A stretch of DNA of 64,000 nt, taken from contig DAOUHB010000079.1 in the NCBI GenBank assembly GCA_034428935.1, positions 1 to 64,000 on the forward strand. Reading direction: 5' to 3'. The DNA comes from JAAYZQ01 sp034428935. GTDB taxonomy: Bacteria > Chloroflexota > Anaerolineae > JAAYZQ01. A program made the position numbers and the translations under genes. Of this stretch, positions 8,474 to 16,664 are shown piece after piece (position 1 is the first letter of the stretch; each line of letters starts with the position of its first letter). The notes under the pieces are model-generated. The model searched no databases, was not told where the DNA came from, and saw only the letters and a program-made list of their open reading frames with translations.

Positions 8474-9151
8474 CTAGGTCGCTCCTCGCTCGGGCAAATC
8501 GTCCAGGGAGGCCAGGCCCTCCTTGAGGGCATAGAGCGCCGCCTGGGTGCGGCTGGCCAGGTGCAGCTTGCCAAGGATGTTGCTGACGTGAGTGCGCACC
8601 GTCAGCTCGGCCAGGACCAGATCCTCGGCGATGGCGCGGTTGCTCTTGCCCTGGGCGATGAGGCGCAACACGTCCATCTCGCGTTCGGTGAGGGGATCGG
8701 GTGTGGGCGGGCGCTGCGGAGGATGGGCCAGCTCAAAGAGCACCTTGCGGGCAATCTCGGGCTCCAGCGAGGGCTCGCCGCGGTGCACCTGGCGAATGGC
8801 CTGCACCAGGTCGTCGGGCCCCGAGTCCTTCAGGATATATCCCAGGGCGCCGGCCTTGATGGCGGGGAACACCTTGTCGTCGGCGGCAAAGCTGGTCAGC
8901 ACCAGGACCCGGGTCCACGCCCCCTGGCCGGTCAGCCTGCGCGTGGCTTCGATGCCGTCCATCTTGGGCATCACCAGGTCCATAAGCACGACGTCGGGCT
9001 CCAGGGCCTCTACCTGGGCCAGCACCTCCTGCCCGTCGCAAGCCTCGCCCACCACCTGGATGTCCGGCTCTGTCGACAGAAGCGCCCGGATCCCCTTGCG
9101 CAGGATGGCGTGATCGTCGCAAATGAGCACTCGAATCGTCCCGGTTTCCAT
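8474..9151 (-). CDS. NarL/LuxR-family response regulator
   Basis: A DNA-binding response regulator of 225 residues. The receiver domain covers residues 6-125. It has the acidic pair (CDDH), the phospho-acceptor Asp in VVLMDLVMP, the conserved Thr/Ser in LTSF and Lys in ILKD. A C-terminal LuxR-type helix-turn-helix (residues 150-210) contains LTEREMDVLRLIAQGKSN. The start has GAGGAGC upstream. It is the last gene of a four-gene minus-strand cassette and the natural target of the large histidine kinase 33 bases upstream. Confidence 0.93.
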   Translation of the reverse strand: METGTIRVLICDDHAILRKGIRALLSTEPDIQVVGEACDGQEVLAQVEALEPDVVLMDLVMPKMDGIEATRRLTGQGAWTRVLVLTSFAADDKVFPAIKAGALGYILKDSGPDDLVQAIRQVHRGEPSLEPEIARKVLFELAHPPQRPPTPDPLTEREMDVLRLIAQGKSNRAIAEDLVLAELTVRTHVSNILGKLHLASRTQAALYALKEGLASLDDLPERGAT

Positions 9152-9183
9152 GTTTGCTCCTCCTCGTGATGAGGTCGACCGGC

Positions 9184-12100
9184 TCAGGTCCGCGCCACGC
9201 GGACCAGGACGCGCGTCCCCCCGGGCCCGCTCTCGATCTGGAGCTGGCCGCCGATACGCTGCGCGCGCTCGCCCATGCCCGGCAGGCCCAGCCCGCCCTG
9301 CTCGCCGGCCGTCGCCGGGTCAAAGCCCACGCCGTCGTCCGCGATGGTGAGCTCCACGCTTCCCTCGTCAACTCGCAGGCAGACCTGCACCTTCTGCGCC
9401 CTGGCATGCTTGAGGCTGTTGTTGAGGGCCTCCTGGGCCAGATGATAAAGCTCCTGCTGGACCGGCAGGGACAGCCAGCGGTGGTCGGCCGGGTCCTGCA
9501 AGCCCTCCACGTGCAGCTCGACCCCCAGGCCGCCGCGCTTTTCCACGGCGTCGAGGCGGGCCTGGAGGGCGCCCACGAGGCCGCCCTTTTCGAGGGCGGG
9601 CGGCCGCAGCTCAAAGATGAGCAGCCGCATCTCGCGCAGGGCTTCCTGGGCAGTATCGCTCAGATCGCGCAGGTACTCGGCCGCGATCTGGTTCTGGCCG
9701 GCCGACATCTGGCGAGCGGCAGCCTCGCCGTAGAGGGTCAGGCTGTACAGGTTCTGCGTCACGGAATCGTGCAGCTCCCGGGCCAGGCGGCTGCGCTCGG
9801 CGTTGGCCGCGGCCTGCTCCGCCCGCTCGCGCAGTTGCGCGTTCTCGATGGCCAGGGCGATCTGGTCCGCCAGGGTCATGCTCAACCGGTAGTCCTCGTC
9901 CGTCAGGTCGCGGGACTCGCGGTAGTACAGGGCCAGGGCACCGTATACACAATCCTTGACGACGAGGGGCGCTGCCAGGACGGCGCCAAAGTGGCGGGCG
10001 ACCAGTTGTTGCCATTCCAGGCCCGGCGACATGCTCTCCGAGCCCAGGCGCCGCTGCTCTTCCTCCACGTAGGCCGGCAGATCGCTGATGGCAAAGGGCT
10101 GGCGGTTCAGGAGGGCCTGGTTGCCCGTGGTGGACGCCAGGGTGCCCTCCCCTCTTTCGTCCAGGTCGGGCGGCCAGGCATGGGAGGCGCCAAAGGTGAG
10201 CCAGCGGCCGTCGGCGTCAAAGCGGGCGATGAACCCGGCATCGGCGCCTAGCAGGCGGCTGGCCTGCTGCACGATGAAATCGAGGATCTCGCGCAGGGAT
10301 CGGTTGGAGTTGAGGACGTTCATGATGTCGCGCATGCCCTCGGCCACCTGCCGCCGGCGCTCGGCCTCGGCGTGGGCCGCCAGCTCGGCCTGGTAAAGCC
10401 TGGCGTTCTCCACGGCCACCCCCACCTGCTGCCCGACGGAGGCCAACAACGAGAGCTGCTCGGGGGCAAGGGGCCGCAACTGGCCGCTCCCCACATAGAT
10501 GGCGCCCACCCACTTACCTTTGGCCGTGAGGGGCACCGAGATAACCTGGGCCACCCCTCCCCGATTGAGCCAGTGGCCGAGCTGCGGGTCGAGGTCGGGA
10601 TCGCCGGCCTTCCAGACCAACGGCTCCCCGCTATTGGCCACCTCTTCGAACGCCATGCCCTGAAAATGGATGGGGCCGAGGGCGCGGACCAGGTCCCGGT
10701 CCACGCCGCGCCAGACGAGGGGGGCAAGACGGGCCTGCTCATCCTCGGTCCGTACCGGTTCGAGCCGATAGGCGATCCCGGCCTCCATGTCCAGGGTACT
10801 GAGGATCTGCTCGAGAGTGTTGCGCAGGATCTCTTCCAGGTCCAGAGAGCGGCTGGCCAGCGCCGCAATGGCGTTCAAGGCCGCCAGCTCGTGGGTGCGC
10901 TCGCGCACGCGCTGTTCGAGCGTCTGGTAGGCAGACTGGAGGGCTCCCTGGGCCCACTTGTGCTCCAGGGCATTGGCAAAGATCTCGCCCATCATGCGCA
11001 GCAGGGCGATGCTGTCCTGGTCCCAGGCCATCTCGGCGCGCACGGCGTCGAGGCCCAACATCCCGATGGCCCTGCCCCGGTAGATCATGGGCACGTTGAG
11101 GAAGGAGACGGTGGGGGGTTGGTGCGACAGGCAGCGCTCCCGATCGGGGCCGGCCTCAGGGGGCAGCGCATCCAACGAGGGAACGTGCACCGTCTCCAGG
11201 CGCTTGATGCGCTCCGTGCTCCAGGGCAGCACCGCCAGCGGCTTGGACAGGTAGGCTTCCTGGACCGACTCGATGCCCGGCCGGCACCACTCGTGGGTGT
11301 TGCTCATGGTCGTGCCGTCACGAGAAAAGACATAGACGTAGCTGCGATCGGAGCCGGTGAACTGGCCCGCCGCCTCCAGGGCGCGGCAGACGCCGGGGTC
11401 GATCTCTTCCAGGGCGAGGTTGACAAATTCGCTGGAAACGTCGGCAATGATCTTCTCGAAGGCCAGGCGGCGCTCCAGGGCGCTCTCGGTGCGAACGCGC
11501 TCAGCCAGCTCCTCCTGGAGGGAGGTGTGAAGGCGGGCGTTGTCGAGGGCGATGGAGGCCAGTTGGGCCAGGCGCTCGATGAGGTCCATTTCGTCCGGCG
11601 CAAAGGCAGGGTCCCCCGGCGCCCGCGCGACGCCGAGCACACCCACCGTCTCGGCCCGGAAATGGAGGGGAACGGCCATGTCAGGGCCAATGGCCTGGGC
11701 CTCGAAATGGGGAGATCGGCCCGGCCACGAGGCATAGTCGTCGACGGCGATGGAGTGCCCCTGTTCCCAGACCTTGCCCGCCAGCCCCTCGCCCCGCCCC
11801 AGGCATACGCCCACGTCCTTGGTGGACCAACCCGCGGCGACACACAACTCCAGGCGGTCATCGTCGGGGCACACCAGGTAAAGGAACCCGTCGGCAGCGC
11901 CGACCAGCTTGACGGCACGCTCGACGATGGCCTCCAACAGCTCGGTGACGCCCAGCCGGCCGACGACGCCCAGGGCCGTCTCGTGGAGGGCGGCCAGGTA
12001 CTCGTTCTGGCGTCGCAGCTCGGCCTCGAACTCCTTGCGAGGCGTCACGTCGGTGTGGGAGCCGATCATGCGGTAGGGCCGCCCCTGGGGGTCGCGCAGG

Positions 12101-13530
12101 GTTACACCCCGGGCCAGGATCCAGCGATAGGAGCCGTCCTTGTGTCGCAGGCGATGCTCGAGCTCGTAGCCCGAGGCAATGCCCTGTTGCTCCTGTTCCA
12201 TCAGGGCCAACGCCCGGGGAAGGTCGTCGGGATGGATGAGGCGCAGCCAGTCCTTCCACGCGCTGCCGATCTCGTGCTCCTCGTAACCGAGCATGCTTTT
12301 CCAACGGGACGAGTAATACACCTCGCCGGTGGCCAGGTCCCAGTCCCAGATGCCGTCGTTGGTCGCCTCCAGGACGAGGGCCAGGCGCTCTTCCCGTGCC
12401 TGGAGGGCAGAATAGGACTCGGCAAGCTGCAGCGACATGCGGTTGAACTGCTCGACCAACTCCTCGATCTCGTCGCCGGTGGAAGCCGTCACCGTCTGGC
12501 CCAGGTTGCCGGCGGCGACCTGCTGCGCGGCAGCCATGAGCCCGGCGATGGGCTCGGTAATGCGCCGCACGCCCACGGCAACGACGATGGAGGGCAGGAT
12601 CACACCCAGGGCCAGGAGTCCCAGAAGGAGCGGCCGGTAGCTGCGGCTGGTCTGCAGCAGGGTCCGCCAGTCCGATTCGACGACGAGGCCCCAGTGCGTG
12701 CCCGGCACCGGGGCAAAGGAGGCCACGATCTTGCGTCCGGTTCGGTCCCGGGTGCGAAAGGCGCCCGCACCCCCGGCCAACACCTGTTGCACGGCGCTCT
12801 GCGCCCTGTAGTCCTGCCCGACCTGGGAGGGGTCGACATGATAGAGGATCAGGCCCTCGCCGTCCACCAGGTAGGCCGAGTCGTTGCCGCCGATGTGGAG
12901 CTTGACAATGCTGCCGTAGAAGGAGCTGATGGCCTCAGCTCCCAGGCGAAAGCCGCCGGTGACGACGCCCTGGAGATCGGCAGGACCGCCCAACAGCGGC
13001 ACGGCCACGATGACCAGGGGGGCGTCGGCCACGGTGGCACCCGCGGCCCCGGCGGCGGGCGCGGCTGGGACGTCCTCGAGGACGCCTGACAGGACCGGCC
13101 GGCGTGTGTGCACCGCATCACGAAAGAAGGGGCGCTCGGACCAATCCTGTCCCACGAGGTCGGCGCGGTGCGGCTCGGCCGCCACCACCACTCCCTTCCA
13201 GTCCAGGACAAATACCCCGCCATCAAAGACCGCGAAGCGATTTCTGGCGCGGTCGAGGGCCGTTTCGAGGGCGGCGGGGCTCCGGGCGGTCGTGCCCGAC
13301 GTGTGGGCCCACTCGGAGAGGATGGCCGTGTACTCGTCCAGCTCACCGGCCAACTGGCTGGCTGACAGCCGCGCCAGCTCCAGGTTGCGCTCCACCACCA
13401 GGTCCTCGGCCACCTGCTGGTAGGCATAAAAGGCCACCAGGGCCACGGCGATGAGGATGATGGCCGCGGGCACGAACGACCAGGCGACGATCTTGGTGCG
13501 CAAGCTCCCCAGCCGGATCCCGCGGCCCAT
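9184..13530 (-). CDS. Large multi-sensor histidine kinase (Cache-HAMP-PAS-4xGAF-HisKA_3)
   Basis: A membrane sensor kinase of 1448 residues. Order of parts: short cytoplasmic tail, helix 1 (about 11-36), an extracytoplasmic double-Cache-like sensor (about 40-305), helix 2 (about 312-335), HAMP, a PAS domain (around EATNDGIWDWDLATGEVYY), four GAF-like domains, a HisKA_3 dimerisation domain with phospho-acceptor His1254 in LARELHDSVTQ, and an HATPase domain (ADDGVGFD, GGLGLPGM). I chose the ATG at 13530 because it follows the upstream stop by eight bases and starts just before helix 1; an earlier ATG at 13632 would overlap the upstream gene. Four GAF domains in one kinase is unusually many. The neighbouring binding lipoprotein may present a ligand to the Cache domain. 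Confidence 0.9.
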   Translation of the reverse strand: MGRGIRLGSLRTKIVAWSFVPAAIILIAVALVAFYAYQQVAEDLVVERNLELARLSASQLAGELDEYTAILSEWAHTSGTTARSPAALETALDRARNRFAVFDGGVFVLDWKGVVVAAEPHRADLVGQDWSERPFFRDAVHTRRPVLSGVLEDVPAAPAAGAAGATVADAPLVIVAVPLLGGPADLQGVVTGGFRLGAEAISSFYGSIVKLHIGGNDSAYLVDGEGLILYHVDPSQVGQDYRAQSAVQQVLAGGAGAFRTRDRTGRKIVASFAPVPGTHWGLVVESDWRTLLQTSRSYRPLLLGLLALGVILPSIVVAVGVRRITEPIAGLMAAAQQVAAGNLGQTVTASTGDEIEELVEQFNRMSLQLAESYSALQAREERLALVLEATNDGIWDWDLATGEVYYSSRWKSMLGYEEHEIGSAWKDWLRLIHPDDLPRALALMEQEQQGIASGYELEHRLRHKDGSYRWILARGVTLRDPQGRPYRMIGSHTDVTPRKEFEAELRRQNEYLAALHETALGVVGRLGVTELLEAIVERAVKLVGAADGFLYLVCPDDDRLELCVAAGWSTKDVGVCLGRGEGLAGKVWEQGHSIAVDDYASWPGRSPHFEAQAIGPDMAVPLHFRAETVGVLGVARAPGDPAFAPDEMDLIERLAQLASIALDNARLHTSLQEELAERVRTESALERRLAFEKIIADVSSEFVNLALEEIDPGVCRALEAAGQFTGSDRSYVYVFSRDGTTMSNTHEWCRPGIESVQEAYLSKPLAVLPWSTERIKRLETVHVPSLDALPPEAGPDRERCLSHQPPTVSFLNVPMIYRGRAIGMLGLDAVRAEMAWDQDSIALLRMMGEIFANALEHKWAQGALQSAYQTLEQRVRERTHELAALNAIAALASRSLDLEEILRNTLEQILSTLDMEAGIAYRLEPVRTEDEQARLAPLVWRGVDRDLVRALGPIHFQGMAFEEVANSGEPLVWKAGDPDLDPQLGHWLNRGGVAQVISVPLTAKGKWVGAIYVGSGQLRPLAPEQLSLLASVGQQVGVAVENARLYQAELAAHAEAERRRQVAEGMRDIMNVLNSNRSLREILDFIVQQASRLLGADAGFIARFDADGRWLTFGASHAWPPDLDERGEGTLASTTGNQALLNRQPFAISDLPAYVEEEQRRLGSESMSPGLEWQQLVARHFGAVLAAPLVVKDCVYGALALYYRESRDLTDEDYRLSMTLADQIALAIENAQLRERAEQAAANAERSRLARELHDSVTQNLYSLTLYGEAAARQMSAGQNQIAAEYLRDLSDTAQEALREMRLLIFELRPPALEKGGLVGALQARLDAVEKRGGLGVELHVEGLQDPADHRWLSLPVQQELYHLAQEALNNSLKHARAQKVQVCLRVDEGSVELTIADDGVGFDPATAGEQGGLGLPGMGERAQRIGGQLQIESGPGGTRVLVRVART

Positions 13531-13538
13531 GGCTGCCC

Positions 13539-14969
13539 CTAACCTGCCCCTTTCTGGGCGTCTAGAACCTGGTGGCTCACCTCCCGGAGCAGATCGACGG
13601 ATGCCTCGCCGAGGACGAGGATCTGCTCCCACGCGCCGGTGACGAGGCGCAGCGCTTCGGCCTGGTTGGCAAAGGTCTCGGATACGACGGAATAGCCCTC
13701 CAGGTGGCCATCGGCAAAGGCGGCAATGTCCATCTCGGCGGCCTGCTCCGGGTACTCGGCGCGGATCAGGTCAACCCACTCCTGCACCAGCGAAGCCCTC
13801 GCCGGCTGCAAGAAATGGGCACGGGCCATGGCCCGCCCATATTCCTTGCTGATGAGAAACTTGAGCAGCTCCCAGGCGGCGTCGGGCTGGCGGGTGTGGG
13901 CATAGATGCCAAACCCGTCGGTGGTGGCCAGGGTGGCACGGCGGGCGGGCCCGGCCGGGAAGGGGGCGACGCCCACGCGGAAATCGGCCGACGACAGGAT
14001 GCCCTTCAGCGCCCAGGAGCCGTCTTCCACCATGGCCACCCGCCGCCCGACAAAGGTTTCCTGGGTGCCCATGTAGCCCAGGTGCAGCGGCGAGGGCATG
14101 ACCTGGTGGTCCCAGATACAGGCCCGAAGCCACTCCTGGGCCTGAAGCGCGGGCGCTTCGGCGAACATGGGCCGGGTGGGATCGTCCGGATCGACCAGGT
14201 GCCCGCCCCAGGCGTTGACGTACACCTGGATGCGCTCCCAGGAAAAGTCGAACATGCTCCCCCAGCGGTCGACATTGCCGTCGCCGTCGAGGTCCTGGCT
14301 CAGGGCGCGCATGGCGGCCAGGTAATCGTCATAGTCCCAGCTCTTGTCGGGATAGTCCACGCCGTGCAGGTCGAGGAGGTCCTTGTTGTAGTAGAGGGCC
14401 AGGGCGCCGTGGTACTTGGGCAGGCCGTACTGCACCCCCTCGGGCGTGAAAAAGGCGCGGTACTGCACCGGATCCCAGTCGTCGAGAGTCTCCTGATCCA
14501 GGTCGGCGGCGACGTAGGGACGCAGGTCCAGGGCATAACCCTGCTGGGCCCAGACGGGAAAGGAGCTGCAACAGCCGTCAAAGACGTCGGGCGCCGTCCC
14601 GGCCTGAAAGTCGGCCAGGGTATCGCTCTCGAAGGTTTCGGATGGAGGATCGGGCACGTAAAAGACGCGGATGCCGGGGTGCTCGCCATGAAACTGCTCC
14701 AGGAGCTGGCGAGCCATGGGCGGAAACCATTCCGTGTTCCAATCCTGGTAAACGAGCTGCACCTGGGCCGGCGTCCCCGTGGGCGGGGTCGAGGGGCGGG
14801 CGGGATTGCAACCCAGGAGGGCCGCGCCGGCGCTCGCCCCGGCCAGGCGCAGAAATCGGCGTCGCGAAAACGACCCACGGGTGGCAGGAACCGCACCACC
14901 CGCAGGCGCCAGGTTGGGCGCAACTCGCGGGCCTATGTTGTGCTCCCTCACCGTACGTTTCCTTTCCAT
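13539..14969 (-). CDS. Orphan extracellular solute-binding lipoprotein (SBP family 1, sugar-type), Tat signal
   Basis: A 476-residue binding protein of the maltose/multiple-sugar type. The N-terminus carries a twin-arginine motif (SRRRFLRLAG) followed by a hydrophobic stretch and a lipobox ending in LLGC, so it is probably folded first, exported by Tat and lipid-anchored. Fold-typical segments are QLLEQFHGEHPGIRV, YGLPKYHGALALYYNKDLL, VAMVEDGSWAL and KFLISKEYGRAMA. No permease or ATPase gene is adjacent. Instead it sits between a receiver gene and a sensor kinase, which suggests a role in sensing rather than uptake. Confidence 0.85.
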   Translation of the reverse strand: MERKRTVREHNIGPRVAPNLAPAGGAVPATRGSFSRRRFLRLAGASAGAALLGCNPARPSTPPTGTPAQVQLVYQDWNTEWFPPMARQLLEQFHGEHPGIRVFYVPDPPSETFESDTLADFQAGTAPDVFDGCCSSFPVWAQQGYALDLRPYVAADLDQETLDDWDPVQYRAFFTPEGVQYGLPKYHGALALYYNKDLLDLHGVDYPDKSWDYDDYLAAMRALSQDLDGDGNVDRWGSMFDFSWERIQVYVNAWGGHLVDPDDPTRPMFAEAPALQAQEWLRACIWDHQVMPSPLHLGYMGTQETFVGRRVAMVEDGSWALKGILSSADFRVGVAPFPAGPARRATLATTDGFGIYAHTRQPDAAWELLKFLISKEYGRAMARAHFLQPARASLVQEWVDLIRAEYPEQAAEMDIAAFADGHLEGYSVVSETFANQAEALRLVTGAWEQILVLGEASVDLLREVSHQVLDAQKGAG

Positions 14970-15010
14970 CGTCGTCCCGCCGGCCCCGGAGACGTGGAAC
15001 GTCGAGCGCG

Positions 15011-15039
15011 ATTATACCACAGCACGGCAGGGGCTGCAA
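15011..15039 (-). promoter_or_regulatory. sigma70-like promoter for the binding protein-kinase genes
   Basis: On the minus strand, TTGCAG (15034-15039), a 17-bp spacer and TATAAT (15011-15016). It lies 42 bp upstream of the binding-protein start, so SBP, kinase and regulator can be transcribed independently of the receiver gene. Confidence 0.65.
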
Positions 15040-15055
15040 TCGGCCGGCGTGACGA

Positions 15056-15448
15056 TCACGACTCCCGGGCATCCTCGCCCAAGATGACCGCGCTGAGCAC
15101 GCACAGCAGGCGGTCGGGGGGTTCTCCCTTTCCCACAAAGGCGTCGGCCCCGACGGCCAGGGCCTCGGCCTCGTACTCGCCGTACATCGACAGCACCACG
15201 ACCTTGATCTGGGGCCACTTGATCTTGAGCTGGAGGGTTGCCTGCAAGCCGTCCATTTCTGGCATGCGGGCATCCATCAGCACCAGGCCCGGCTGAGACT
15301 CCTCGACGATCCGCAGCGCCTCGCGCCCCGTGTCGGCCTCCAAAACAGCGCCGGCCGGCGGCCAGGTGGACAACAGCGCCCGCAGGCTCTGGCGAGCCCG
15401 GCGCTGATCGTCCGCTACGAGAACGTCTATCTTTTCCCTCATTCCCAT
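15056..15448 (-). CDS. Single-domain response regulator (receiver only)
   Basis: A receiver of 130 residues with no output domain. The acidic pair is in VADDQ, the phospho-acceptor Asp in LVLMDARMP, the Ser in LSMYGE and the conserved Lys in FVGKGE. A start at 15448 has GAGG five bases upstream; upstream ATGs to 15499 lie close to the promoter and are less likely. It may act as a phosphate sink, or by protein contact, within the cassette formed with the downstream binding protein, kinase and NarL-type regulator. Confidence 0.85.
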   Translation of the reverse strand: MGMREKIDVLVADDQRRARQSLRALLSTWPPAGAVLEADTGREALRIVEESQPGLVLMDARMPEMDGLQATLQLKIKWPQIKVVVLSMYGEYEAEALAVGADAFVGKGEPPDRLLCVLSAVILGEDARES

Positions 15449-15480
15449 CTGCCTCGTTCCAATCGTCGTCCGTTGGCCCG

Positions 15481-15509
15481 ATGATAACAGCGATGCCAAC
15501 CGATGTCAT
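15481..15509 (-). promoter_or_regulatory. Possible promoter of the receiver gene
   Basis: ATGACA-N17-TATCAT on the minus strand, 33 bp upstream of the chosen start. The hexamers are imperfect, so this is tentative. Confidence 0.4.
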
Positions 15510-15536
15510 CGGGGGGATGAGGGATTTCAGATTAGC

Positions 15537-15570
15537 AAAAAAGGACCGCGTTCCCCGGCGGTCCTTTTCC
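15537..15570 (-). terminator. Rho-independent terminator of the lipoprotein gene
   Basis: An 11-bp stem (AAAAGGACCGC and its complement, 15539-15549 and 15558-15568) with an eight-base loop. On the minus strand it ends in six T residues. It lies downstream of the lipoprotein gene and upstream of the receiver promoter. Confidence 0.8.
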
Positions 15571-15655
15571 ACATTTTCGGTAGGCGGCCTACCACATTTG
15601 GTGTAGGCCAGGGGCCGCTCCGCCCCCCTGCTCACATTCTCCGCTCGGCGACGGC

Positions 15656-16426
15656 CTATTGCTGCGCTATCTCGACCAGGCGCACGACGCTGGCATCCAG
15701 ATTGGTGCGGGCTTCCCACAGCTCGTCGCCGGCCTGGAGCACAAGGCGGTAACCCGGCGTGATCGCCTGGAGGCACGACTCCGCGGGCCCTCCGAGGCCC
15801 AGGCAGGAGTCCGTCCACTCCTGGAGGGCCATCTCTTGCCTGGTAATGCTCACCTCGTCGATGCCCAGCTCGGCCGCCAGGGCCGCGCGGGCGGAGGCAA
15901 AGGCACGCTCTTCTGCAGGCAACGGCTGAAAAACCTCCGGGGTAGGCGTGGGCCCCTGGGGCAGCCCGCCTACGTCCCGGTACAGGCTTGCCACATAATC
16001 GTGGATGGCTTGCAGCTCTTGTTCCGTGGCCTCGTCCCCTCCCCGCCCCGCCAACGCCAGGCGCACCGTCATGGCGTCGGCCGTGGCCGGATCGGTCTGC
16101 TGAATGTCGAATGCCTCCAGCCGGGAAACCCAGTCGTCAAGTTGTGCCTGCTGGGCAGGCGTCAGGGTACCCTCCCCCAGGATGGTATGGGCCCCACCCC
16201 GGCAGGTGGACACCACCACCCGCCCATCGCCCAAGACGGCAAGCTCGTCGCAAAAACCGGCCAGTCCTCCTTCGCGGTGCCAGGCCAATACGGTGACGTC
16301 CGGGCCGGCGGTGGGCTGCGGATCGGGGCCGGCCGCCGGCCCACAGGCGGCCAGCGCCAGCGTCAGGACGGCCAGGAACAGGGCAAGCCGCCGCCAGGCC
16401 TTGGGTTGATCGTTTCCACGGTCCAT
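15656..16426 (-). CDS. Putative lipoprotein, function unknown
   Basis: A 256-residue protein with a signal peptide (RRLALFLAVLTLALAAC) and a lipobox whose Cys is at about residue 27, then a Pro/Gly-rich linker. No known catalytic motif is recognised. A central segment of roughly 100 residues (around VTVLAWHREGGLAGFCDELAV) and a C-terminal part with two Cys (CLGLGGPAESCLQA) look like separate small domains. The C-terminal part resembles inhibitor-like or protease-associated segments seen in other secreted proteins, but I would not name it. The start has GAGGAG upstream. It is transcribed away from a duplicated lipoprotein gene, with a long inverted repeat between the two. Confidence 0.75.
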   Translation of the reverse strand: MDRGNDQPKAWRRLALFLAVLTLALAACGPAAGPDPQPTAGPDVTVLAWHREGGLAGFCDELAVLGDGRVVVSTCRGGAHTILGEGTLTPAQQAQLDDWVSRLEAFDIQQTDPATADAMTVRLALAGRGGDEATEQELQAIHDYVASLYRDVGGLPQGPTPTPEVFQPLPAEERAFASARAALAAELGIDEVSITRQEMALQEWTDSCLGLGGPAESCLQAITPGYRLVLQAGDELWEARTNLDASVVRLVEIAQQ

Positions 16427-16472
16427 CTTTTACTCCTCATCTGTTTCGCTTGTATCGGCTTTTTGACAGCAC

Positions 16473-16554
16473 GACGCACTTGTCACGCGACTACCATGAA
16501 TCAATGATGGATGCCCGGCACTGGAGCACCCGGCCACGATGTGACAAGTGCGTC
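16473..16554. promoter_or_regulatory. Perfect 14-bp inverted repeat in divergent promoter region
   Basis: GACGCACTTGTCAC at 16473-16486 and its exact reverse complement at 16541-16554, 54 bp apart, between two divergent lipoprotein genes. The arms are too far apart for a terminator hairpin. Paired operator half-sites or looping sites for a shared regulator are likelier. Confidence 0.55.
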
Positions 16555-16636
16555 TCACCCAATAGACGCCCGATCCCGCCAAAAGGTTGCATTGGCACCC
16601 GCGCAGGAACATTTCATCATCCTTGCCCGTCTGTGG

Positions 16637-16642
16637 TATAAT
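16637..16642 (+). promoter_or_regulatory. -10 element of the duplicated-lipoprotein gene
   Basis: TATAAT 22 bp upstream of the GAGGAG-preceded ATG at 16665. No good -35 hexamer is visible, so an activator could be involved. The position argues against the longer frame starting at 16587. Confidence 0.5.
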
Positions 16643-16664
16643 GCATCACATGAGGAGACAAGCA

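Noticed and set aside
10372..13089. A 905-codon plus-strand open frame antisense to the large kinase
   Set aside because: Long antisense frames are expected in GC-rich genes. No domain, ribosome site or promoter was seen, and the opposite frame encodes clear Cache, GAF and kinase domains.
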